DNA from: Lachnospiraceae bacterium JLR.KK002
GTDB taxonomy: Bacteria; Bacillota; Clostridia; Lachnospirales; Lachnospiraceae
Assembly: GCA_036941025.1 (NCBI GenBank)
Contig: JAYMNP010000001.1
Span: forward strand, 2,316,501 to 2,380,500
Direction of reading: 5' to 3'
DNA length: 64,000 bases
Under the pieces are notes generated by a model. It ran no database searches. It saw only the letters and a list, made by a program, of their open reading frames with translations, and was not told the origin of the DNA. Position numbers and translations under genes: made by a program. The stretch's first letter is position 1. Each line of letters begins with the position of its first letter. Below are positions 54,085-62,881 of this stretch, piece by piece.

Positions 54085-54789
54085 TTACCCATGCTTACCA
54101 CAAAACACCCCAAAATTCTCAAACATTATCTCCACCCTGTCAATCTTCTTCTCCGTATGATAATGCCCACAATACCACTTCCCATAATCCAATCTATCCT
54201 CAATCCCATCCAGCCATTCCTCCGTAGACTTATCCACCTTACTCTGGTCCACCCCGGCCATAAACACCTCCACCGGCTCATATTTCAGCGGCACCGTATG
54301 GCTCAACACCACATCCACCTTCCACCCCAGCTTATCCAGCCGGCGCTCCACATACCTCTTAACCTCCTCCGAAGGCTGCTCATCCGGCCACCACCCATAC
54401 CCATACATAAGCCGGACCATCTTATCAATACTATAAGCCCCGCCCATGACAATGGCCTGCTTCCCGTCTAGGTCAAACACTTCCCCATCCTTCGCAAACA
54501 GCAGATTCGGATACTCTTCTTCCTGGTACACCACACCCCCGCGCCACACCTTCTCCTGATATCCTTCAATGGCCTGCGGTCTCCGCTCATGGTTCCCATG
54601 GATCGCAAAAACCGTAATCGGCAGAGCTTCCAAAAACTCCTTCTTCCTCATATCCCGGATTCCCCCGCTGAAATTAATCCCGGCGTCCCCCAGAATAACC
54701 ATCACATCCTCCCTGCAGGTCCCGAACCGCCTGCAGAAAGCCTCAATCCGCCCAAACTCCCCATGGGTATCCCCCGTTATGTAGATCAT
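54085..54789 (-). CDS. Metallophosphoesterase
   Basis: A 234-residue calcineurin-like phosphoesterase. Motifs seen: GDTHGEF (residue ~6), LGDAGIN, GNHERR, VLSHTVP and CGHYHTEKK, so all five metal-binding blocks are present. The ATG at 54789 has AAGGA seven bases upstream. Its GC-rich codon use matches the phage genes to the right, and it lies next to the recombinase remnant, so it is probably prophage cargo. The substrate is unknown. Confidence 0.88.
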   Translation of the reverse strand: MIYITGDTHGEFGRIEAFCRRFGTCREDVMVILGDAGINFSGGIRDMRKKEFLEALPITVFAIHGNHERRPQAIEGYQEKVWRGGVVYQEEEYPNLLFAKDGEVFDLDGKQAIVMGGAYSIDKMVRLMYGYGWWPDEQPSEEVKRYVERRLDKLGWKVDVVLSHTVPLKYEPVEVFMAGVDQSKVDKSTEEWLDGIEDRLDYGKWYCGHYHTEKKIDRVEIMFENFGVFCGKHG

Positions 54790-54846
54790 ACAACCATCCT
54801 TTCCGGATGCCCGCCTCCCGGCAGGCACCCTAATTATACCATATCC

Positions 54847-55334
54847 TCACCGCATTTCACCTAAAATCTTTTCATAAACATCCCCAAATTTCCAGACCAC
54901 CTCCAGCCTGTCCTCCCCCATCACCTTCGCGCTCTCAATCAGAGAAGCTATCACCCGCTTATCATACCCCTCCAGATGCAGATACTCCCGAATCCCCAGG
55001 GCCTCCCGGTACTCCCTCTTCCCGGATTCCTCCACGGCCTCCCGCGCCTCCGCCTCCGAAACCGCCGCAGACACTTCCTGCCTCCTGATATCCAGCTCCC
55101 TCTTCCTCTCCACAAACCGCTCCCTTGACATCCTCCCCGCCTTATAATCCTCATACCCGGAAATCTTCGCCTCGTCCAGCCTCCGCAGCTCCGCCCGCAA
55201 GCTCCCCGCATCCGCCCCAGGCTCCTTCCCCTTCCGCCCTTTCAGAACCTTCTCCGCCTCCAGAAGCAGCTCCGCCTGCTTCCTCACCATCCGAACCAGC
55301 GTATCCTCCGCCAAAGCCTTCCGCATCCTCACCC
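54847..55334 (-). pseudogene. C-terminal fragment of a large serine recombinase
   Basis: About 160 residues: a charged coiled-coil region (LLLEAEKVLKG, YKAGRMSRERFVERKRELD) and a C-terminus (LHLEGYDKRVIASLIESAKV, DVYEKILGEM) typical of phage and ICE serine integrases. The catalytic N-terminal domain is missing; the fragment ends at an IS3 remnant. It marks the integration-module end of the prophage. Confidence 0.75.
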
Positions 55335-55520
55335 TGGATTGTCAACATTTTTTTAGACAACTTTTTTAAGGTTGTTTTCCCTGTATTGTACCGGTGTTTG
55401 ATATCCTAAAGCGGAATGTATTCTGTGATGGTTATACCAGTTCACATAATCCCATAACTTCAATTTCAGTTCCTTCAGATCTGCAAATGTTTCATTCCAT
55501 ACAAATTCTGTTTTTATAAT
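55335..55520 (-). mobile_element. Truncated IS3 family end
   Basis: 186 bp identical in order to the orfB end of the IS3 copies at 55521 and 62864, beginning TGGATTGTCAAC. Its variants (ATTGTACCGGTG) match the 62864 copy rather than the adjacent one, so it is a remnant of an earlier insertion into which the next copy jumped. Confidence 0.85.
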
Positions 55521-55538
55521 TGGATTGTCAACACTTTT

Positions 55539-56372
55539 TTAGACAACTTTTTTAAGGTTGTTTTCCCTGTACTGTACAGGGGTCTGATATCCTAAAGCGG
55601 AATGTATTCTGTGATGGTTATACCAGTTCACATAATCCCATAACTTCAGTTTCAGTTCCTTCAGATCTGCAAATGTTTCATTCCATACAAATTCTGTTTT
55701 TATAATCTTAAATGTCGCTTCTGCCACCGCATTATCATAAGGGCATCCCTTATGGCTCAGGGAACGCTCTATATCAAATGCCTCCAGCAGTTCTTCGATT
55801 GTCTGGTTTTTGAATTCGTTTCCACGGTCTGTATGGAACAGGCGGATATCTGAAAGGCTTCCTTCCACACCCTGGAATGCTTCTTTTACAAGTTCTCCTG
55901 TTTTATGCTCTCCCGCACTATAACCTGTGATTTCCCGATTAAACAGGTCAACAAGTACACATATGTAATTCCACTGCGTCCCCACTCTTACATATGTTAA
56001 ATCGCTTACCACAACGTTCCTGTATTCCCTTCCCTGGAATTGGCGGTTCAGAACATTTTCTGTTTTAGATTCGTTGCAGGTGGCTTTGTGTGGCTTGAAT
56101 TGTGCGGTTGTGTAATTGGAAACAAGCCCTTCCTGCTTCATGATCCGTCCGATCCTGCGTCTGGATACCTGTTTCCCTGCGTCCATCAACTCCTTCTTTA
56201 TTTTGCGTGTGCCGTAATTATTGCGGCTCGCCTGAAATATTTGTGTAATTTCAGATGCAAGCTCTGATTCGTCGGGTTTTTGTTTTGCTTCGTAATAATA
56301 AGTGCTTCTGTTTACCTGCAGGACGCGGCACATTGCTGATACAGAGTATTTGTGGGCATTTGCCCTGATCAC
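55539..56372 (-). CDS. IS3 family transposase OrfB
   Basis: A 277-residue integrase-core protein with the DDE set: Asp in VVVSDLTYV, Asp in LFHTDRGNEF, and Glu in AVAEATFKIIKTE; it also has the HTH-like domain (SVSAMCRVLQVNRSTYYY). It starts with GTG three bases after orfA and can be fused to it by a -1 shift at A-AAG, as in other IS3 elements. Confidence 0.93.
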   Translation of the reverse strand: MIRANAHKYSVSAMCRVLQVNRSTYYYEAKQKPDESELASEITQIFQASRNNYGTRKIKKELMDAGKQVSRRRIGRIMKQEGLVSNYTTAQFKPHKATCNESKTENVLNRQFQGREYRNVVVSDLTYVRVGTQWNYICVLVDLFNREITGYSAGEHKTGELVKEAFQGVEGSLSDIRLFHTDRGNEFKNQTIEELLEAFDIERSLSHKGCPYDNAVAEATFKIIKTEFVWNETFADLKELKLKLWDYVNWYNHHRIHSALGYQTPVQYRENNLKKVV

Positions 56373-56374
56373 AT

Positions 56375-56671
56375 TTACTTTCGTCCCAGGATCAGCGCCG
56401 CCTGTTTTAAAATATCGTTCTCCATTTTCAGCTGCTGGTTTTCCTTACGAAGTTTCAGCAGTTCTTCCTGCTCTGGGGTGCGGTTGTCCTTTTCGTGGAA
56501 AGAGCCGGAGTTTTCCGCCTGCTTTACCCATTTGTCAGACAGGGAATGGGCAATATCGTATTCCCTGCAGATATCACATCTGCGTTTGCCAGAATGGTAT
56601 AAATCTACCAGCTGCTGCTTAAATTCATCTGTATACTTACGAGGTTTTCTTTTCTGTTTTGTTTCGGTCAT
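56375..56671 (-). CDS. IS3 family OrfA
   Basis: A 98-residue protein with a helix-turn-helix (FKQQLVDLYHSGKRRCDIC) and a leucine-zipper tail (LLKLRKENQQLKMENDILKQ). It supplies DNA binding for the transposase. Confidence 0.92.
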   Translation of the reverse strand: MTETKQKRKPRKYTDEFKQQLVDLYHSGKRRCDICREYDIAHSLSDKWVKQAENSGSFHEKDNRTPEQEELLKLRKENQQLKMENDILKQAALILGRK

Positions 56672-56747
56672 ATTGGCTGCTCCTTTGCTTATTGGTTTTA
56701 TATTATATGACCTTAAAAAATCTGTCCAGTTTATTGTAACCTATCCA

Positions 56748-57099
56748 CCGCCTGCCTCTCCAAGTCCCGCAGGGCCTGCTCCGTCTCCACAATCTCCCTC
56801 TACAGGGCATCATACTGGCTCTGGGAAATCTCCCCCTTCGCCAGAGCCTCATTCGCCTGCTGCCCCGCCAGCCTCAATGCCTCCAGCTTCTCCCTGGTCT
56901 CCCCCACAGCCTGGGCCAGAAGCCGCTGCTTCTGCGCCATCAGCTCCCCATTGCCTGGGTCCAGCTTCAACAGCTTGTTCACGTCCTTCAACTGCGCCTG
57001 CGTGTCCCGGATCTCCTTATTCACCTTTGAAAGAGCCGTGGAGAGCTTCGTAGTATCCCCGCCAATCTCCACCGTAATCCCCTGAATCCTGGATGCCAC
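56748..57099 (-). pseudogene. Phage tail tape measure protein, 5' fragment
   Basis: GTG start at 57099 with a GAGG site. The N-terminal motif VASRIQGITVEIGGDTTKL and the coiled coil that follows (NKEIRDTQAQLKDVNKLLKL) are standard for siphovirus tape measures. A TAG at 56800-56802 replaces the expected Gln codon (YDAL-stop-REIV), and the gene is then cut by an IS3 element at 56747. Most of the gene (normally >2 kb) is gone. Confidence 0.8.
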
Positions 57100-57124
57100 A
57101 ACCCTCACCCGCCTTTCTCCAACG

Positions 57125-57149
57125 AAAAAAGGAGCCACCACGGCTCCCG
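57125..57149 (-). terminator. Terminator upstream of the tape measure gene
   Basis: GGGAGCC/GGCTCC around a 5-base loop, followed on the minus strand by six T. Confidence 0.75.
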
Positions 57150-57159
57150 TAAAAATGTA

Positions 57160-57808
57160 ATCGAGTAGGAGGGGGTGACTAACCCCCGTCCTCTCACACC
57201 ACCGCTCATGCGGTTCCGCAAGCGGCGGTTCGGTTGTTCAAAGATGTGCCTATGCCTTGCACTATCTATTCCTAACTCTAAGCGTTCTTATCATTTACTC
57301 TCGGTTTCCAACCTACCCTCAAATAAGTAACCTCTTTCGAGCAACTGCTATCTTCAAGTATCAGATAAATAGCGTCTGTCTTATCCCAACCGTCAAGTCC
57401 TTTCCTCCACCTACTTTCATAGACTTCTTCGGTACTACGACTTGAACTGACTTCTGTATGTTCAGCCATGCCTTACAGCATGGGTTACTAAGGAGTAAAT
57501 ATGGTATCACTCTGCAAAGCGTACCATACAGACCTCCCCAGTTAAGGTGTGTAATCTTTCCCTCCACCTATCTGCCACATTTACCCAGTATACCTTCGGA
57601 TAGTTATAGGGCTTCAGTTTGTTTGGCAACCTTACCCGATATACCAAGCCTTATATGTGATTTCTGTCCGTCAGACCAGAGGTTTGCCATCCGGCTTCCT
57701 TCAGATTCCACCTCGCGATGGGCACCCTTGCCATTGGCTGTAAGTTTCCCACTATCAGGGCACTTTACGGACTTACACCGATTAGATTACGCCCATGCTG
57801 GGCGAACC
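57160..57808 (-). ncRNA. ORF-less group II intron (IIC-like)
   Basis: About 650 nt on the minus strand. The 5' end GGTTCGCCCAGCATGGGCG and the next part (GGTGTAAGTCCGTAAAG, GATAGTGGGAAACTTACAG) are typical intron domain I sequence. Near the 3' end ACCGCCGCTTGCGGAACCG and its pairing partner form a domain V hairpin, followed by a domain VI stem (GGGGGTTAGTCACCCCC) and the end CTACTCGAT. No reverse transcriptase frame remains. The 5' exon is a terminator hairpin and T-tract (57809-57841), the preferred site of class C introns. Confidence 0.75.
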
Positions 57809-57841
57809 AAAAAAAGACACCTGCTGTTATAGCAAGTGCCT
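57809..57841 (-). terminator. Terminator forming the intron 5' exon
   Basis: AGGCACTTGCT pairs with AGCAGGTGTCT and is followed by T7 on the minus strand; the group II intron begins right after the T-tract. Confidence 0.8.
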
Positions 57842-57877
57842 ATGTATATATCTTTTCATCTCGAAAATATTATCTGA

Positions 57878-58160
57878 TTATAAATTTATCTTCTTTGCTA
57901 ATTCTTTTATCTTTAAAACGTCTTTACGAATTTCATCATATTCCGTCTTTCCTTTTATAAATACAAAATGTGGAACTCTCGTCTTTCCTGGAGCAACACG
58001 ATATATGCTCATCATTGCATAATTATCTGTTAAGATCATAGCTAATGTATTATAATTTTGGTTTAAATACACTGAAAGCGTATGATTCTTATTACATCTT
58101 TTGTTTAAATCTTTCATATGATACTCTATTAAATTTTTAATTTTATTTTTATAATAATTA
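57878..58160 (-). pseudogene. C-terminal piece of the interrupted cargo protein
   Basis: Reads in frame from NYYKNKIKNLIEYHMKDLN to ELAKKINL and a stop. It joins the piece at 59766-60268 through the duplicated TAATTA target. Confidence 0.8.
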
Positions 58161-59765
58161 GTGTCTGCTGATTAAGTAGCTATCTGCAACTTCCAACTCT
58201 TACATCTGCTCCGGTCATGCCAGAATCGGAACAGATGCAAAAGAGCGCAAAGTATTCGCCTCTGAATCCTGAACAGATTCGTCACGAATACAGATAATGC
58301 AATAGAAGTCAGCTGCGTTTCTTCCAGTTTTGTGGTAATGCAGCTCATACCATAGCAGCGTTTGCTCAGGCTGAAGGTGCGCTCCACTTCGATTCTATCG
58401 GTATTATCCTGATACTCTTGCTTTTTATCAACTTTTGCTGTGGCACTTGGTCTGCCCAGCTTTGGACCTGATAACCGGATCCCATGCTCCTTGCAATAAC
58501 TCCTGTTTTCCCTGGTCCGATATATCTGATCTGCCAGAACACGTTCCGGATAATAACCAGTACGTTCTTTGAAACGCTCTATTGCTTCAATCAGGCAGGT
58601 ACTCTCGTTGTATGCCTCAAAAGATATTTTTTCGATACGCCCGTAACCTTCGCTGTCAAGACTGAGATCAAATTTTGCACCAAATTCAACAGGTGCTTTG
58701 ACCTTACCTCTGACAATCGGTCGAAGCCATGGCTGCGCAATGCTTACAATGCGATGCTCCACAGAATGGACTCTGTTATCATACATATACTGTTGCTGTT
58801 CATGCAGCTTGATGATGGTAAGATACAAGTCGATATCCTTACCTGCCATGGCGTATCCATCACTCATGAACTGTTCCAAATAGCCAAGATCTCTTTTCAC
58901 ATAGCCAAGCTGTCTGCGGATTGCGCTGCGGATTTTCTTTGCCGTGTGCTTTCTGCTCTTGGCAAATGCAAGATACTCTTTTCTGGCGCGTTTGCGGTAT
59001 CTTCTGGGCAGCTTAAGACCATAACATTTACAAAATCGGTAAATGATGTTTTCCAGCTTCTCTCTTGCTTCGTTCAAAAGCGAGATGTCCTGCGGATAAC
59101 GTATGTTTGCAGGTGCACAGGTTGCATCAAGGGTCAGCGTTCCTTTGTTTGTATCTTCTTTTGCAGTACCATCATCACCGGATTTTCCTACGGATGGAGG
59201 AGTATGGTCATCTTTGTCATCATCCTTATGGGAAAGAAGATACTCGTTTACTTCCATCAGCATCTCTGCGGAAATGCGTTTACGGAAGAGAACCAGTGTA
59301 CTTGCATCAAACGGAGCTTCTTCCCGAAATCCAGGAAGCCCGATAAAGTATTGCAGATACGGATTCTCTGCGATCTGTTCTACAAGCTCACGGTCGGAAT
59401 ACTGGAACTTGGTCTGGATGATCAGAGCTCCTAATGCCATACGAAGAGGCTTGGCAACATTGCCCGTATCACTTGGAAACAGCTTGGCATATTTTACTTC
59501 AAACTCGTCCCATGGGATGCGGTCAGCCAGTTTGATCCAACGGTTATCCGGATTCATGTGGAGTCCCATAGGCTGGTTGAAATCGAGGAATGAATGCTGT
59601 AACTTGTCAATCGGTTTGTACATTGTTTTAGCTCCTTTATACTCAAAATCTGTAAAAAACTGCAAGAAAAACGATTTGTTTTCGTCAAAATCCTTGCAAT
59701 TATTGTACCAGAAAACGGGGCAAAAGTCAGTAAAATCAAGTGTTTGCAACCTAATCAGCAGACAC
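58161..59765 (-). mobile_element. IS1182/IS5-like element
   Basis: 1605 bp with 14-bp perfect terminal repeats GTGTCTGCTGATTA and the target duplication TAATTA (58155-58160, 59766-59771). It is distinct in ends and protein sequence from the tandem pair at 27528. Confidence 0.88.
58172..59623 (-). CDS. IS1182/IS5-like transposase
   Basis: A 483-residue DDE transposase: N-terminal DUF772-type domain (KPLRMALGALIIQTKFQYSD, FIGLPGFREEAPFDASTLV), Asp in TLTLDATCAPANI, Asp in RVLADQIYRTREN, and Glu in RIEVERTFSLSKR. The ATG at 59623 has GGAG eight bases upstream; the frame continues 42 codons further. The gene is intact. Confidence 0.9.
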   Translation of the reverse strand: MYKPIDKLQHSFLDFNQPMGLHMNPDNRWIKLADRIPWDEFEVKYAKLFPSDTGNVAKPLRMALGALIIQTKFQYSDRELVEQIAENPYLQYFIGLPGFREEAPFDASTLVLFRKRISAEMLMEVNEYLLSHKDDDKDDHTPPSVGKSGDDGTAKEDTNKGTLTLDATCAPANIRYPQDISLLNEAREKLENIIYRFCKCYGLKLPRRYRKRARKEYLAFAKSRKHTAKKIRSAIRRQLGYVKRDLGYLEQFMSDGYAMAGKDIDLYLTIIKLHEQQQYMYDNRVHSVEHRIVSIAQPWLRPIVRGKVKAPVEFGAKFDLSLDSEGYGRIEKISFEAYNESTCLIEAIERFKERTGYYPERVLADQIYRTRENRSYCKEHGIRLSGPKLGRPSATAKVDKKQEYQDNTDRIEVERTFSLSKRCYGMSCITTKLEETQLTSIALSVFVTNLFRIQRRILCALLHLFRFWHDRSRCKSWKLQIAT

Positions 59766-60268
59766 TAATTAGGATCTTCAATATGTCCATTTTTTCGCGT
59801 CAATGCGCTCATTATATCATTTACTTCATAATCCTGTAATATAAAGACAGTAGAATGACCTTTACCCTCTATTCGCTTTTCTAGTAATGGCATATTTGAA
59901 GATATAAACGCTTTTGCATCATTCATTACAATATATAGTTCTTTACTATCAATAAAATCCTTTTCTATTTCTTGTATTTCTAAAGGGAATTTTTCATAAA
60001 TACCTTGCAGTCCATATTCCTGACAGAATTTCAATACAGAAAAATTCTGATAGGCTACTTTTTCTACATCATTAGAAGAAAACAAATCTGAAAAAAATGA
60101 AAAAATAGCCGTAGTAAGTAAAGTTATTGCCACTGTCATTATCAAATTGTAAATCATAATATCTACTGGTTTTATATAACGTTCATTAATAAGTAATACA
60201 ATTACAGCAATAATTCCACATAAAAGCAAAACCAATGTTTTAGATTTGATTTTTCTCATAGCATTCAC
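59766..60268 (-). pseudogene. N-terminal piece of an AT-rich membrane protein in the tail operon, broken by an IS
   Basis: Starts MNAMRKIKSK or at the second Met, with two membrane helices (LVLLLCGIIAVIVLL and MTVAITLLTTAIFSFF). The soluble domain continues in the piece at 57878; the intact protein would have ~259 residues. It lies between the tail chaperone and tape measure genes, where no such gene is normally found, and is AT-rich against GC-rich phage neighbours, so it is probably cargo with its own expression. I do not recognise the soluble domain. Confidence 0.75.
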
Positions 60269-60356
60269 CTCAACAATTTGACTGGCAAAACTCGCTTTCT
60301 ATATTTATAAGCCTTTTCCTGCCATTTACTATAGCAGAAAAAGGCCAAATTATCAA

Positions 60357-60894
60357 TCAGAACCGATCCATATCCTCCTGCGTCCCCAGCTCACAGTACC
60401 GATACCCGTCATTCACCTGCTCCGTATACATATCATTCACCAGCCCAATAGACAAAAGCTCCATATCCGCCATAGAAATCCCAAGCTGCACACACCGAAG
60501 CAGAAACAGCGGCGTAGTCATCTCCCGCTCTGTTGGCCGAAGTTTTTTTAGCCTCCGCATCCGTCTTCACATTCAGCCCCCACAGCTTGATAAGCTCCGG
60601 CAGCACCTGATAAATCGAAAACGTATTAAACCCGTCTAGCCATTCCTCCACATCGTCCGGGATAGCCGGGTCTGCGTGCTTCGCCATCGTATAAGCGATA
60701 TTCTCAAACATCTCCAAAGAAAACAGATCCAGATTGGAACGCTCCTCATCCCCCTCCCCAATGCTCTTCTCCAGAATCCGCAGGTCCTTATAAATATCCC
60801 TCTGGAACTTCAACCGGTAAATCCTCGGAATCGCCGCAGATGCCTTAAACAGCACCTCCTTCCCGTCAATCCCGACCTTCCTCAAAATACTCAT
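60357..60894 (-). CDS. Phage tail assembly chaperone (gpG/gpGT-like)
   Basis: The first frame (MSILRKVGIDGKEVLF to KTDAEAKK, ~117 residues) is a tail assembly chaperone. The expected C-terminal extension (LRPTEREMTTPLFLLRCVQL to MDRF) lies in a different frame and begins at an A7 run near 60545 (GCTAAAAAAACTTCGG). Such proteins are normally made by a programmed frameshift; a +1 or -2 move is needed here, whereas -1 is usual, so a homopolymer mutation is the alternative. The upstream frame without shift runs on for ~35 residues that look random. Confidence 0.7.
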
Positions 60895-60910
60895 ACCCTT
60901 TCAGCTTCCT

Positions 60911-61508
60911 TCAACCCTGTCCCTCTTCCTCGACACCGCCGCCGGCCTCCGCCCTCGGAACCGGCAGATATACACTCTTATACCACCCCTCATACGTCTC
61001 CGCCGAAGTCTTATTCCCCGTCTTCGCCTTCACATACCCGCTTGCCAGCGGCCTGGCCTTCACCGTCAGCGTCTCCGTCTGCACCTCCCGGATCTCCTCA
61101 TTGGTCTTCCCCTCAATCTTCGGCCTGCTGGCAGAACAATTATACAGCACATGCCGGATCTTCCTGATATCCCCGTCAAACTCAAACAGCAGCGCGAAAG
61201 CCCCCGTCTCCGAATTGGCGTTCTCCACCAGCACCTCATTCCCGTCCGCTTCCTCCTTCAAAACATCCGTCCGGAAACTCTCCGGGATCAACGCCAGCTC
61301 CAAGTCCCCGTCATACCCCATTGTTGGCAATAATATAATACTCAATCCCGTCCGCATAAAACGACTCCGGCTCCCCATTGGGGTCCAGCGCCAGCGAAAC
61401 CGCCCCAGGCATCGCCACCGGCGCGTCAAACGTCATCTCCCCGTCCTCCGCCACCCTCTGCAGCGCATAATGACAATTACAGATATTAAACTTCACCTTA
61501 TTATTCAT
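60911..61508 (-). pseudogene. Phage major tail protein with a frameshift
   Basis: The first part (MNNKVKFNICNCHYALQR to YYIIANNG) and second part (YDGDLELALIPESFRTD onward) form one phi13-family major tail protein of ~199 residues. A G4 run near 61318 where three would keep the frame (AATGGGGTATGACGG) shifts reading and causes an early stop. Upstream and downstream tail genes are in normal order. Confidence 0.8.
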
Positions 61509-61513
61509 CCGCC

Positions 61514-61831
61514 CTAAACCTCCATCTCATACAAAACCTCATACAGCCGCTCCGACTCGATCCAGACCTCACTCTTCCCATAGAAGATCCCATGCCTCAA
61601 CAGCACCGCCTCTATGCCCTCCTCCAGCTCCGGGTCCTTCAAGTCCGTATACACCTCAATATCCAGCGCATTCCTCTTAAAATACGCCACCCCGTCCGCA
61701 GAAAAATTATCCGCCCTGGGATAAAGGAACACCGCAAAAGGTGGCTCCGGCGCCTCCCCTTCCACAAAATGGTCATAAGCAAAAGGAAGCCCCAGTTCCT
61801 CCATCATTTTCAGCACATCCTCATGGCTCAC
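61514..61831 (-). CDS. Phage tail completion-type protein
   Basis: A 105-residue protein (MSHEDVLKMMEELGLPFAY; VFLYPRADNFSADG; ALDIEVYTDLKDPE). Its size, position between the gp10-like and major tail genes, and 4-bp overlap with the former fit tail terminator/completion proteins of siphoviruses. Confidence 0.75.
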   Translation of the reverse strand: MSHEDVLKMMEELGLPFAYDHFVEGEAPEPPFAVFLYPRADNFSADGVAYFKRNALDIEVYTDLKDPELEEGIEAVLLRHGIFYGKSEVWIESERLYEVLYEMEV

Positions 61832-62214
61832 TTAGACAGCCCCCTTTTTATCCCCTCCTCCAGCTCCCGGACACCCTTTTCCTCCGCCGGGGCAATATGC
61901 GGGACAGCCTTCACCCGCCCGCCGCCCCGCTTCGCATGGCCCTTCTCCAGAAGATGGGTAAGCTGATACCGGTCCCTGCTATGCACCACCACCTCCAAAA
62001 CATTGGAAGTCTCCCTCTGCCGCCTCACCGCCCAGCTCTTCTTATACCTCCCGGTCTTCACCGGCGCACCCGCCTTCGTCTCCCTCTTCACCGTATCCCC
62101 GGCCTTCCTCACACAGTCCTTCATCACGTCCGCGGCAAGCTCCGCATACTCCGTAAGCCCCTCCATGATGACATCCGCCATCCGGTCCACAGACACCCTC
62201 TGATCCTCCGACAC
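61828..62214 (-). CDS. HK97 gp10-like head-tail protein
   Basis: A 128-residue protein with the gp10 family pattern (KAGAPVKTGRYKKSWAVR; HLLEKGHAKRGGGRVKAVPH). It links head and tail. Four bp overlap with the next gene; its length is normal. Confidence 0.85.
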   Translation of the reverse strand: MSEDQRVSVDRMADVIMEGLTEYAELAADVMKDCVRKAGDTVKRETKAGAPVKTGRYKKSWAVRRQRETSNVLEVVVHSRDRYQLTHLLEKGHAKRGGGRVKAVPHIAPAEEKGVRELEEGIKRGLSK

Positions 62215-62218
62215 CCAA

Positions 62219-62599
62219 TCACCTCTTCACCAAAGAAGCCCGCAGCTTCAGCATCTTGTTCTGATACCGCACATTGTCAATAAACACAAGATCATAAACC
62301 TGCCCCCGAAACAAAATCCGGTAATGCTCCGTGTCCATGCCGGCCACCTCCGAACAATACCGGATAATGAAATAGACATCCCTCTGCGCGTTCACCTGCG
62401 CCGCCTCCCAATACTCCTTCCCGGAAAGACCGTTCACAAAAGCCGAACAGCAGAAATAATCCTCCCAGACCAGCACATGGTTCCCGACCTTATCATTCCC
62501 CAGAGAACTTCTCTGGATCGTGACCCGCTCCTTCCACTCCCCCAGAGGATACCCCTTCCGGAAACCTCCGCCGTCCCTGCTGCCGCTGCCCCGCTCCAT
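62219..62599 (-). CDS. Phage head closure protein
   Basis: A 126-residue protein from the ATG at 62599. The KERVTIQRSSLGNDKVGNH and YFIIRYCSEVAGMDTEHYRI segments are typical of SPP1 gp16-like head closure proteins. It follows the connector gene by a few bases. Confidence 0.8.
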   Translation of the reverse strand: MERGSGSRDGGGFRKGYPLGEWKERVTIQRSSLGNDKVGNHVLVWEDYFCCSAFVNGLSGKEYWEAAQVNAQRDVYFIIRYCSEVAGMDTEHYRILFRGQVYDLVFIDNVRYQNKMLKLRASLVKR

Positions 62600-62606
62600 T
62601 CCGCCA

Positions 62607-62863
62607 TCAGAACACTTCCCTCCTGATACCGAACAACAGAGAGCGCAGCGTCTGTACCAGTTCCTCACGGTCCGCCTGCTCCCTGTGCTCATACAGATAA
62701 GCAGTGATATACAGAACAGCAATCCGCGCCATGGGAAGATACCTTTCCAGCTCTTCCACTTCCATCCGCGCCATATCCGCGCACATACTCTCCCCAGTCT
62801 CCAACAGCCCGGAAATAAACCCGTCCTCATCCCCGCTGTCCACCCGGAGATACCGCTTCGCCT
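62607..62863 (-). pseudogene. Head-tail connector protein, 5' end lost to IS3
   Basis: Reading continues upstream of the first Met as KAKRYLRVDSGDEDGFISG, the usual beginning of gp6-like connectors, and then meets the IS3 end at 62864. Only about the first 5-8 codons are missing. The remaining ~85 residues look sound. Confidence 0.75.
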
Positions 62864-62881
62864 TGGATTGTCAACATTTTT

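Larger units (their letters stand above)
55521..56747 (-). mobile_element. IS3 family element, full copy
   Basis: 1227 bp, ends TGGATTGTCAAC and (inverted) TGGATAGGTTACA. It carries overlapping orfA and orfB and sits between an IS3 remnant and the tape measure fragment. Confidence 0.88.

Noticed and set aside
57278..57469. 63-codon frame inside the group II intron as a protein gene
   Set aside because: It lies in conserved intron RNA sequence and resembles no reverse transcriptase part.
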